DNA from: Cristatella mucedo
Lineage: Eukaryota > Bryozoa > Phylactolaemata > Cristatellidae
Length of the DNA stretch: 64,000 nucleotides
Reading direction: 5' to 3'
NCBI GenBank assembly: GCA_009760855.2
Contig: WPIO01000046.1
Span: 1,553,001-1,617,000 of the forward strand
The notes below the pieces were generated by a model that ran no database searches, was not told where the DNA came from, and saw only the letters and a program-made list of their open reading frames with translations. The position numbers were made by a program, and so were the translations under genes. Of the stretch, positions 35,955 through 45,459 are shown in pieces. Position 1 is the first letter of the stretch. The number at the start of each line of letters is the position of its first letter.

Positions 35955-36105
35955 TGCATTTTGAGCTGGTTTGGTCCAGCGGTTAAGGTGCTTGGCCCGA
36001 CCAAGGTCTGGCTGAGGTCGTGGGCTCGAGCCCTGAGGCATATGCAAAGCGCCCGAATAGAGATTTAAGTTCTCTTGGGATGCTATACAAATGAATTAAA
36101 TATTT
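35955..36105 (+). mobile_element. SINE S1, complete head and tail
   Basis: A box TGGTCCAGCGG fits the Pol III consensus at every position; B box GGGCTCGAGCCC is altered from GGTTCGAATCC by paired changes. The tail AAAGCGCCCGAATAGAG, TTAAGTTCTCTTGGGATGC and CTATACAAATG parallels the F1 LINE tail. The end is AT-rich. Confidence 0.88.
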
Positions 36106-36272
36106 TTTATATATTTTAAAGGAATCCACAGAAATCATTGCTATGTATGTAGCGAAATGCAAGCAAATCTTTCAAATCTAGGCCATTATGCAAATCCACA
36201 AGTAGTCGACGGACGGTCGAACGTCCCCTGCTTGATCTTAACCCTTAGCCTTGTAAGCAGAGAAGGAGCCCA

Positions 36273-36298
36273 AGCCACAGAGCACGCTGCTGTGGCTT
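36273..36298. repeat. Short 9 bp inverted repeat
   Basis: AAGCCACAG and CTGTGGCTT separated by AGCACGCTG-type spacer, directly before the larger hairpin. Confidence 0.7.
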
Positions 36299-36351
36299 CA
36301 AAGGCCGTCGAACGCCCCTTCAAAGGGCTTTGAAGGGGCGTTCGGCCTTTG
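36299..36351. repeat. 24-27 bp hairpin with GG loop
   Basis: The left arm (36,299-36,325, CAAAGGCCGTCGAACGCCCC and on) pairs with the right arm (36,328-36,351), leaving only a three-base bulge and a two-base loop. GC-rich and very stable on paper. Confidence 0.9.
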
Positions 36352-36417
36352 AAGGGCGCCCACGTGTTGTTCTGATGCTGACATTTGGGCGAGCTGATTA
36401 AAGGCAAACTGATTCGA

Positions 36418-36480
36418 GCCTCATTTATATAGCAGCAGAAGAGCCTTAACGGCTATCACCACCGCTTGCAGCGTTGAGCG
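36418..36480 (-). mobile_element. SINE S2 3' part, reverse
   Basis: AGAAGAGCCTTAACGGCTATCACCACCGCTTGCAG is the reversed S2 body. The tRNA-like head is replaced by GATCAGCGATC repeats (36,477-36,530). Confidence 0.7.
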
Positions 36481-36527
36481 ATCAGCGATCTCGTGATCAG
36501 CGATCAGCGAGGTCGTGATCAGCGATC

Positions 36528-36650
36528 TCTATTTAGGTGCTTCGCACATGCCACGGGGCTCCAGCCCACGACCTCGGTCGTCAAATACATTCACCTTGAC
36601 CGGGGTTTGAGGCGATCACTTTAACCGTTGGACCAAACCAGCGTTGCTTT
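36528..36650 (-). mobile_element. SINE S1, reverse
   Basis: ATTTAGGTGCTTCGCACATG, GGGGCTCCAGCCCACGACC, TCGTCAAATACATTCACC and TTTAACCGTTGGACCAAACC. The stem-loop tail is truncated. Confidence 0.82.
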
Positions 36651-36839
36651 CTAGATCGCAGACCTACTGTTCTCATTCTGCGAGGCCTAGATTTTCTACT
36701 GGCCTGCATAGTTAAAATAGTAAACTTGCAAATATCCTCAAGTTCTGACCTAGCATCTTTCAAAGAATCCTTCCTAACATTTTTGCTCTTTCTCAGCATC
36801 TTTATAAGACCACTTAAAAGAAGTCAAAACTAAAGCAAG

Positions 36840-38492
36840 AGAACTTTATCAGCTTTCACCTAGTCTCCCTTTTAATGTTTATATTATAATCAAAGACACT
36901 AGAATGAGTTGTGTCAGACCAGCTGACCATTTATATATCAAAACTTCAAGACTAGCCAGTACAGCATAAGTTCCATTCAGGTTTCAGAGCAAATCACTTG
37001 ACAGAGTTAGCACTGATGCCAGTGTAAAACGATTCTCAGGAACGCTGACTTATGTAGAGTCTCTCGCTGCTAGTTCTGCTCGATCGCTTGGCTGCTCATG
37101 ATATCTCTGATCCCCAAATCCTTCCTGGATGCCTGTCGTCTTGCCTAAGCAAAACAGGCACTCTACTACAATGGTTTAGGTTCTAATCCAGTGGGGATTT
37201 CGGAGCACAGATGTCCACGGCAAAGAGATATAATCGACACCGCGTATAAGAATATTGGATATATAGGAATACTCTACTTATAAAAGTTGCAGTTCCTCGT
37301 TCCAGATTTACTCCAGCTATAGTCTCACTTCGCATATGGGAATGCTCCGCCTATAAGGATGGGCATTTGCCTACCCGAGCGTATTCTTATAAGTAGAGTC
37401 GACTGGTCGATCTGGTGAGAAAAGGATCTCCTCTAGGTCAAATTTTCTTTTCAGAATGTATACTCTCCCCTCTTGCCGACGTAATTGGTGATTACAGCCT
37501 AGGATTTCATTTTTGTGAACATACCGTAGAGAGCGGTATGTAAGCTTTGATCCTTCTCTGCCTACCAGCACCTCTTGACATCTCTTTGCTCCTCCGTTGC
37601 AATAGACATTCAGCTGCCACTCGCCCTTGGGTGAGTACAAACGGTCTCAAATTCAGTGAAAATTAGACCAACTTGGTAATTACGTACAAAGCTAGTTTCA
37701 CTCACAGAATTGGAAGCCAACCCTTCACATTGGCTCGACCAGCATATCTCCCGTAGCCTCTGCACTAAATCTGGGTATCCCCTTACAAGATGACTTCTCA
37801 CTAGATAACAAACAATATAAGCTTCACAGTCAAATCCACCTAATTTTACCCATTTACAATTGCAAAAATTCGAGCTTGCTCAGATAAGGAAGGCACAACC
37901 AAACTAGTCCATGCATTTGCGACATCTTGACTAGACTGCTATAATTCACTGCCAGCTGGTCTTGTTGCCTGAGTAACGAGATTTTCACTGACGGTGCAAA
38001 TCTCTGCAGCTAGGCTGGTGCGTCGTGAACGTGGCAACTGCACGTGTACACCAAGAATCTCGAGAATCTGCACGGGTTTCTCTATTTCCGCAGCATATCG
38101 ACTAAGATCCCGTCACTAATCTTCAGGCAGGTCCCGCATGGCTACTCGTCGCACAGCACGCTCGTCCGACACTGGTCGTATGCTTGTGGTTCTTACGTAC
38201 TTCCGATCGATTGGAGATCGATTGGAGACCTTGGTCTTTAGTCACTATAAAGAAGCCAAAGCCTGGAACTCACTACCGACTGTGTGTAAAGAGAAGCTAA
38301 AAACCCTATTGCTTAGCTTAGCTTTTGCTGTGTGCAAGTAAATCATCCTTTGTGTGTCCGTGTGTTTTGAAACCGGGCACGGCATGAATAATTAATTGGC
38401 ACGTTTCTTTTTCAGCATATGTAATGCGCTGAGTGTGAGATTTGGCTCTCTTGGAGTGAAATAATTATGTTTTATTATTTTTATTATTATTA
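36840..38492 (+). mobile_element. F1-like LINE, long but heavily decayed
   Basis: Spans much of the RT protein: ACCATTTATATATCAAAACTTC (YIETSHLAS region), a FRANHLTE-like stretch at about 36,985, the SAAFD region lost, QNVYSPLLPT (after motif B) at 37,453, and the motif C position changed so that YADD is no longer encoded (37,507-37,525). Then LVHAFATS-like text at 37,905 and KAWNSLPTVCKEKL at about 38,260, and a tail GTAATGCGCTGAGTGTGAG, TTTGGCTCTCTTGG plus (ATT)n at 38,470. Many stops. Older than the copies at 26 and 33 kb. Confidence 0.75.
37245..37412. mobile_element. Possible small DNA element inside the LINE
   Basis: Interrupts the LINE between RT motifs. Contains GCGTATAAGAAT and ACTCTACTTATAA on the left and ATTCTTATAAGTAGAGTCGACTG on the right, which are partly inverted; the right end in reverse, CAGTCGACTCTACTTATAAG, looks like a Tigger-type terminus. 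Left boundary unclear. Confidence 0.4.
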
Positions 38493-38499
38493 TTATCTT

Positions 38500-39390
38500 C
38501 GTTCATGCTCGAATGCCCGTGTACGTACGGTTACTCTGCAGCGCATTCTCGCCGGTTGCACAAAGTGGTACTATTTAATCTAAAGCACGGAGAAGCCGAA
38601 GCCGGGTGGCTTCTTTTAAGCTACAACAGAAAACTGAGGAAAGGAGTTCAATGGGAATGCATGGCTCAGGATCCAGCTCTCGTCTGCCACACGGAAATCA
38701 CCTCGTTCGCTAATCTCTATTGCTAAACTTGCAATGGTTATCAGCAAACTACGAGCAGATCTCCCAGGTGGTTAATGCAGCCTGCTTTAACCATAATCTA
38801 ATTATAGAGGGGCCAGACTCTGGTGATCGTTACTGTGCCAGACAGTGCGGTTTTTATAAGGAGTCTACCTCTCGTTATTGGCTCGGAGAGCTTAGGCAAT
38901 CCGTACTCAATCCTGGCTGAGTGAGCATTCTCTCACATAAGCTGCTTCTCTCCACTCGAGCGAATCCCGAGCTAGCTCCATTGCTCCGCCTCGTACAGCA
39001 TTGCACTAAATCGACTACTTCGTGCAGTCAAGCAGGCGAGCTGAGGCTCAACCGGCGGTCCCAGTGGCTTGAACATCCACTCACGTCACGCTGCCGCCAG
39101 TCTCTCTCCCCTCCCTCTCTCCCTCCTTCGCTCTGCTTCTCCCTTGTTCTTTAGCCTTGCGAGCGTCAGCTCACCACTGTCTGCGCCAGTAGCCTGTCGC
39201 TGGGGGAGGGGGGATGTCGGAAATTTCGGACGCAGGCGATTCGGTTGCTAGGGCATTACGCTAACTTGACTGGACATTCCAGCCGCCGGGAAAGGGCTAA
39301 CGATTCGGCCACAAGAGTATCCTATCCATCGATGGGCGGCCAAAGGTTCACTACCGCCGCCCGGCGAAGGAGCTGGAACTGCGTTATAAA
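38500..39390. other. No gene recognised
   Basis: About 900 bases of mixed composition, with a CCCTCTCTCCCTCC tract at 39,100-39,140 and a G-rich run at 39,198-39,212. Short frames only. Confidence 0.4.
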
Positions 39391-39392
39391 TG

Positions 39393-39535
39393 ATAAATAA
39401 TAATTCATTTGCATAGCGCCCCAAGAGAACTTAATCTCTATTCAGGCGCTTCGCATATGCCTAGGGGCTCGAGCCCACGACCTCAGCCAGACTTTGGTCG
39501 GGGCGAGCACCTTAACCGCTGGACCAAACCAGTGT
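39393..39535 (-). mobile_element. SINE S1, near consensus
   Basis: TTCATTTGCATAGCGCCCC, AGAACTTAATCTCTATTCAGG, CGCTTCGCATATGCCTAGGG, GCTCGAGCCCACGACCTC, and TTAACCGCTGGACCAAACC. One of the cleanest S1 copies in the window. Confidence 0.9.
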
Positions 39536-39539
39536 TGGG

Positions 39540-41245
39540 CTTTTAGCTTTTCCTCCAGCCTTAGGCATTGAGGCTACTCTAGCCCGTACTTCCGGGTGAC
39601 GCCTAAAATGCTCCGATTGAGAGCGGGTGCCGCTGGAATGTGGGGAGTGTTGATCTGAGTGAGCTCTGCAGCACAGCTGCTCTCGCATCTTCGCTGCTGG
39701 CGGCTGCTGGCGGCTTCTCGCTGTTTAAAGATAGTTTCGCAGCTTTAAGACAGCTTTGCTCGTTCTGCTTGCAGATTGGAACTGGCCAGAGACCGGGTTG
39801 TCACCTCGCGCGAAAACGCAGTGAGTAAAGTTTCGAGCCGCCCCATCGCAGCTGAATGTAGTCAGTTTTCTTGAATAGGGCTCACTGTCAATAATGCACC
39901 AACCAAAGTCTGGTTCGCATCTCTCTTGGTAGGCACTACTGTTGTTGATCGACCACGCTCTTAGTCTTAGCCAAATTCATGCTTCGGCTATTCATTAAGG
40001 CCAATCGCATGTCCTGCTGCATTGCTCTGCTTTACTCTTCGTCTACACGGGCCGGTGGACTCCAGTGTACAGGAAAGTGGTCACCACTCGTTTCTATCGA
40101 GATTAGGCGCAACCGCCTCGAAGCCGAAAGCCCAAGTGTCGGCGCCATTGCTAACAGTCCAGGCTGCACTAATATGGCGGGTATCGAGCTCTCGGCGCTT
40201 CGTCGGCTTCGATGCTTTTCAAGCAGTGAGTGCATGCAGAACCGTGTGCAGGACGAGCTTCGGCGATCGGAATGCGACGGCGCTCGGATGCTCGGAGCGT
40301 GCTTAGGAAGCTGCTATCTATTCAATGGCACCGAGGCTAGTCATTCGCGGAGGTTATCGAACCTGCAGGTCATGCCTATCTCGAGAGCTCTTTAATAGCG
40401 ATAGCTAATTGAATTGGTCTTTTTGGCGCAGGCGGCAATCAATCATTAGCGCTACTGCTGAAGGAAAGGCTGCGTGGGAGGACACATCTAGCTAGCTTCA
40501 AATGTCATTATGATATGCTCCCACTTAACGACCCACTACCGAATTGTCTTATTCGCTCTGTACGGGCCGAAAAATAGCTATCGCTGATTTCCACCTCCGT
40601 GTAGGTAGGTCTTGCATCCATCATGCCCGTGCGGTGGTTTAGGAACAAGACAGTAAGCACTGTGGGAGCGTTGTATCAGAAACGTGGTACCGGTCCTCTT
40701 TAATGACCACCCGCTGCTTAATTAGAGGTCAATGGAGACAAGCCCTCTCGCTGTGTATGCAACCGACCAAATCTCGCAATAGCCTTTGAAATACATGCCA
40801 ATCGATGAAGAGGGGCAAGGGAGTAGTAAAGTAACAACGTCTAGCTTGCACGTTCTCTGCATTGACCACAATGGCCGTGCTTAATACGCTAAAGAGCCGT
40901 CGTCGGTACACAGTGTGCTTGAGACTCCAGCTCCCATGATTTGTCCCTTATTAGGTGAATTAGCATTCGAATACAGTGTATCATATGTATGTGCTGGCGT
41001 TATTCCCATGTGTACTATTCCCATTATCCCACTATTATCGTTTTCCCACATACATTTAGATGCCTTTACTGAAATGTTATAAACTTCCTTGCAGCTGTGT
41101 ACTCCACTACCAGTTTTGGGTGAAACCTCCTCCAAACGGCACAAAACATCTGGGCGCATGCTTAAACATCCACGGTTGAACCGTCCGCTTCGTCCGTTAA
41201 AGGTCCGTAGCCGAAACGACTGTTTAGCCCTATAATGATCGCTCA
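39540..41245. other. Unassigned 1.7 kb
   Basis: Balanced base composition and no transposon match. A 138-codon + frame (39,979-40,395) overlaps two others and shows no domain. If any unrecognised host exon or non-coding RNA lies in the middle of this window, this is a plausible place, but nothing positive supports it. Confidence 0.4.
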
Positions 41246-41246
41246 G

Positions 41247-41393
41247 CACTGATGTGGCTAAGGTACTTGCCTCGAACCTAGGCCAAGGTGATGATTGTAT
41301 TTGATGACCGAGGTCGTGGGCTCGAGCCCCGTGATATGTGAAGCGCCTGAATAGAGTTCTCTTAAGGCGCTAAACAGACGAATTATATTTTTT
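41247..41393 (+). mobile_element. SINE S1
   Basis: GTGGCTAAGGTACTTGCCTC (A box side, weakened), TGTATTTGATGACCGAGG, TCGTGGGCTCGAGCCCCG (B box), GTGAAGCGCCTGAATAGAG, TTCTCTTAAGGCGCTAAAC. Confidence 0.82.
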
Positions 41394-41399
41394 ATCACG

Positions 41400-43310
41400 A
41401 GATTGCCAGCGGCTGCCGTTCCAGTCAGTCCTACTCAACGCATCACAGTAAATGAGGTGAGTGAGGACGGCGGGCATCCTGTAAGCCTACTGGAGTGAGC
41501 GCTGAGAATGTGCTCCAAGATCCACATGTGCTTTATATACCTGTCTCAATTGTAATATTTTTTAGCCTGGTAGAGGCAAACGTACATACTATAAGAAATC
41601 CCTCACGCCAGGACATAACCGCCTATAGCGCTGTGATACAGATTCCATCGTGGCACACCACATTGCATAATATCCAAACAAGGATTGGTGGTTGTGCGAT
41701 GGCAGAAGGTGCTGAACATAATACTTGGTATGCTGACTGTTTACTGAAGCATTCTCGAACTCCACTGGCAGAAATAGGAAGGTAAGAAAGTATCCACGAA
41801 GGCCCGTGGACAGGCGGAAATTAAGGAAACCACCTGGCCCAAAGCTTTTCACGTGAACTTCGGGGCTGCAAACTTTTTTCTATTCAGATTGCAATCCGCT
41901 CTAGACTTCAAAATCCAGCCTCTAGAAATGCAGCAGAACCGACAACCGTCTCAAAGGCTACCAACAGGTTGGGTAGTATGAGGCTGTTACTTAACCGCAG
42001 AATCCTTATGACGGGAATTTTGTTGACCATATTAGCAAAAAATACACAGCATCGACCCTCATGGCTAAAGGAGAAACCCTTGCTTTGCCGACGTTCCCCC
42101 AAGTGGCATGTTTAAAATGCGGCATAGATTTTTTCAGTTGACAGGCGAAACAATTTTACCACCAACAGGAAGAAAGCTAGGCTTCAGGTTCCAAAATTCC
42201 GGACACTAACCGTTGGACTCTAAATGCACCCCTACAGATCATAGTTAAGCTGCAGTTGTAAAATCTCCAATTAATACTGGCAGCTTCACACGTGTGAGTG
42301 TATTCGAGCTTATCAATGAGTAAATTCCTATTTCAACAGGTTTGAAAAATTCAAGAAGCAACCTCAATCTTGTCCAAAGCGTCACGCAGTCACTGCAGGA
42401 ATTCAAGCGATCGCCAAAAATCATAGATAGCAGATTCTCAGGATTTTGACTCGAGACCTTAACATTCAGCATTCATGAGGCAAACAACTAGGCCACATCG
42501 AAATCTCCGGTCCCCTCATCGAAATTTCTGTCTCGTAGAACCCAGTGGCCGACTCTCGAGCTCTTGGCTGGCTTCCCAGTGCTTATCGCCCCCCCCCCCC
42601 GAGGGTCAAAGTGGGAAGATTTTCCCACTCCACTACCCAGGTCGTGGGTTCGATCTCTGAAACAGGTACATCATTGGCGAGCCTCTGCAGCGCTCGTAGA
42701 AATGAGGTCGCTGACTGGGCTGATCTTAACTTTTCTTTTCTACCGGACACCACAATAGCAACAAAGCCAACGAGACAATGACCGGGGCATGGGCCTACAA
42801 ACAATGACAGCAGATTTAGTAGATGCTGCCCGGGCAGATAAAAGCGAGTCACATATGAACCCTCACCGTTGGTTTGCCCATCTGCAGTCTGCTGCGAAGA
42901 GACCGGGAGCTGTGATAGCTATATCGCAGTGCTACAGAGCCTCAGTGCAGGCTGCCATGGCTGTCATACCAGGCTGTCATACATACCCCTACCAGGGTTT
43001 CTTGTCGTCTTAAATACTGAGTAATACATTGATAAAACCTCCATGCATGTGTAACTTAGTGTGTATACGTGGGTGTATACCTTATATACGCACAGTGAAT
43101 ACTTATATACACATATGTAGATACTCTAGAAAACCAGGATTCAGCTAAGAAGGGGTCTTCCTAGGGGCCTTGCCAGACCAAGTCAATCAGAAGGCTGAAT
43201 GTGAGCATGGACAGCACGTGAACCTTTGGTGGTTCAATGGTGAGGGCCATGACCCGTTGGCTTCTTCACATGCCTATCACATACCGAATGCAAAATCCAA
43301 ATATTAACAT
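41400..43310. other. No gene recognised
   Basis: About 1.9 kb. A poly-C run lies at 42,590-42,600, and GTGGGTTCGATCTC at 42,644 resembles a B box without a matching A box. No domain is seen in any frame. Confidence 0.4.
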
Positions 43311-43314
43311 TAAC

Positions 43315-43545
43315 AATGGTAATAGTGCATTTGATATAGAACCCTCTGAGAACTCAAAATCTCTTTCTAGGCACTTTACATTTGCTGCAAAGGAAGCACG
43401 ATCTAATGATTAGTAGTAGCATGCTCAATGACAGCAAGCATGGTGACATGCACAGGGTCAGCATGCAAATATGGTTAGTGGCAGCATGCACAGTGTCAGT
43501 GTCAGCATGCATAAGCACGTAAAGGACGAAGCTTCACATGGACCC
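43315..43545 (-). mobile_element. F1 LINE 3'UTR and tail, reverse
   Basis: TAATAGTGCATTTGATATAG, ACCCTCTGAGAACTC, TCTTTCTAGGCACTTTACATT, TGCTGCAAAGGAAGCACGATC, then the reversed 3'UTR to AAGCACGTAAAGGACGAAG. Confidence 0.85.
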
Positions 43546-43549
43546 AGAT

Positions 43550-43968
43550 ACACAAGTATGAGCATCCTAAGGAAATCTGCAGTGAAGAAGAGTTTCGTGT
43601 TGTGCTAGATAGTTTTCTATTCTACACTCACAATCCTAACTGTTTTCCGAGTTTAAAATTTAGCCAACAGACTTCCTTTTGTGCTGCTAAGAAATAATGA
43701 GAGACAAGACTGAGTCACGTGAGTATTCGAGTACGTCAGTAAGTAGCCGCGTACCGTGGTTAGAAATGAGGTGCCCCAGTCGGAAGCAGGAGGAAAGATA
43801 TGAACCGCTAAGCAAGAATCGCGGAAGTTAGCTCCACAGTCAAAGATCCGCAGATAGAAAGCATCAGCTGCGAGCAGTCTTTAAATAGAAGACTGGGGCA
43901 CTGCTCGTGCACTGCCCTCGAGAGCATCTGAGGGCACGAGGAGGCCGAAACTCGTGCAGCAGGCCAGC
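43550..43968 (-). mobile_element. F2 LINE fragment, reverse, diverged
   Basis: Minus strand shows the SELACCTSFGLLVPSDAL region, matching AELLHQFQPLRALRSC of other F2 copies, and the reversed F2 3' region (GCCAACAGACTTCCTTTTG, TGAGAGACAAGACTGAGTC). Between an F1 tail and an F1 body. Confidence 0.75.
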
Positions 43969-43974
43969 TCTGAC

Positions 43975-44937
43975 ATTGGAAAATGGAAAGAAATTGAAAT
44001 TGGAAAGGAATTGGAAAATAAATTGGAAAGGCTGACGCTCAGCATTGGCTCTGCCAGCACATCTCCTGTTGAATCAGCTCGAAATCTAGGTGTCATGTTC
44101 CAAAGTGACCTCCCTTCAGACGACCACGTCAGCTCCACAGTCAAGTCTGCCTACTTTCGGCTACATAACATCGCTAAAACTCGGGCTTGTTTAGATAAGG
44201 ATACCACGTCTAAGTTGGTCCATGCACTTGTGACATCCCGTCTTGACTTCTGTAAGTCACTGCTTACTGGCCTACCGGCATGTGCAATCAGGCGATTGCA
44301 GCTGGTGCAAAACTCGACAGCCAGGCTTGTCTGTCGTGAGCATTGCAGTTGCCTAATCACACCACTTCTCGCCCACCTGCACTGGCTACCAGTCAAGCAA
44401 CGGATCGACTTCAAGGTTTTATCGCTCATTTTTAGGTCACTTCATTCTTTGTCTCCAGCCTATCTCTCAGATCTACCCCCCCCACCAGGTCAAGCATAAT
44501 ATCACCCGCTTTTCGGAATCCAACAGTTTACCAATACCTCGTACAAACCTCAAATCCTTTGGAGACCGTGCATTTAGTTCGTATGCTCCCAGAGCCTGGA
44601 ACTCCCTCCCGACTTGCATCACAACATCCTCTGACTTGACCACATTTAAAAAGAACTTAAAACACACCTATTTATGAGAGCATTTAGTGGGTCCCTGTAA
44701 TTCGTCCTTCATGTGCTTATGCGTGCTGACACTGTGCATGCTGCCACTACTCACATTTGCATGCTGACCCTGTGCATGTCAGCCCTAACCATGTTATTCA
44801 TGTTGTTTATCAAGCATGATGTTACTCACCATTCAATCGCGCTTCCCTTTGCAGCAAATGCAAAGCGCATAGAAAGAGATTGAGTTATCTGAGGGCACTT
44901 TATCAAGTGCATTATTATTATTATTATTATTATTATA
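43975..44937 (+). mobile_element. F1 LINE, 5'-truncated copy
   Basis: Starts with short ATTGGAAA repeats (43,976-44,030), then KLERLTLSIGSASTSPVESARNLG, LHNIAKTRACLDKDTTS, SRLDFCKSLLTGLPACAIRR, LHWLPVKQRIDFKVL. The frame is lost in a C8 run (44,476-44,483). The rest reads on in another frame to APRAWNSLP. 3'UTR, stem-loop tail (AAAGCGCATAGAAAGAG) and (ATT)n end at 44,935. No RT catalytic core is left. Confidence 0.9.
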
Positions 44938-44975
44938 CATCAAGGTTTAATGATAGTACTACCGCAGGGCTTAAT

Positions 44976-45245
44976 GCAGAGACGGAGCTAGGATTTTTGC
45001 CAAGAGGGGCAAGACCCTAAAAATGGTTATGTAGGGGGCGAGACCCGCAAAATTTTCATTTAAGGACCAGATCCGCAATTGACGCAAAGTGATAACGCAC
45101 AATCGTAGTGTTTATTCGACACAAACTCGCCGGTTGCTTACCGAGTGTAATTAGGACATTATTTATTTCGTCGCTGGCGGCTTGCCCATAGGATTAGGGG
45201 GCGGCCAAGGTCGCTGCCCCGCTGTAGGGGGACAAAATAAATATT
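44976..45245 (+). mobile_element. hAT-like non-autonomous element
   Basis: GACGGAGCTAGGATTTTTGCC start, GGGGCAAGACCC, and a GGGGGCGGCCAAGGTCGCTGCC end region shared with the 54.2 kb element. The AGCTAGGATTTT terminus is the common form of hAT termini. Target duplications were not confirmed. Confidence 0.55.
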
Positions 45246-45257
45246 AGCCGATTTAAC

Positions 45258-45260
<3 letters not shown>

Positions 45261-45302
<42 letters not shown>
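45261..45302. repeat. (TA)n microsatellite
   Basis: About 40 bases of pure TA. Confidence 0.95.
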
Positions 45303-45305
<3 letters not shown>

Positions 45306-45321
45306 AGATATAGATTATATA

Positions 45322-45455
45322 TAGAATAAGAAGAGCCTTAACGGCCACACCACCGCTTGAAGTTGGCAATAAATGATCGCCAACTGCAGGATTCGAACTC
45401 ACGACGTCGGTCATGGAGAGCGAACACCTTATCTCCGGGGCTATCTCGGCCCATG
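45322..45455 (-). mobile_element. SINE S2, reverse
   Basis: AAGAGCCTTAACGGCCACAC, AATAAATGATCGCC, GCAGGATTCGAACTCACGAC (reversed B box), and ACCTTATCTCCGGGGCTATC (reversed A-box side). Confidence 0.82.
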
Positions 45456-45459
45456 ATTA

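Noticed and set aside
39979-40395. 138-codon + frame in the unassigned 39.5-41.2 kb block
   Set aside because: No homologue recognised, overlaps two other frames, no promoter or splice evidence. Left as unassigned.
42560-42690. Possible further S2 SINE around GGGTTCGATCTC
   Set aside because: No A box or S2 body found beside it; one B-box-like word is weak evidence.
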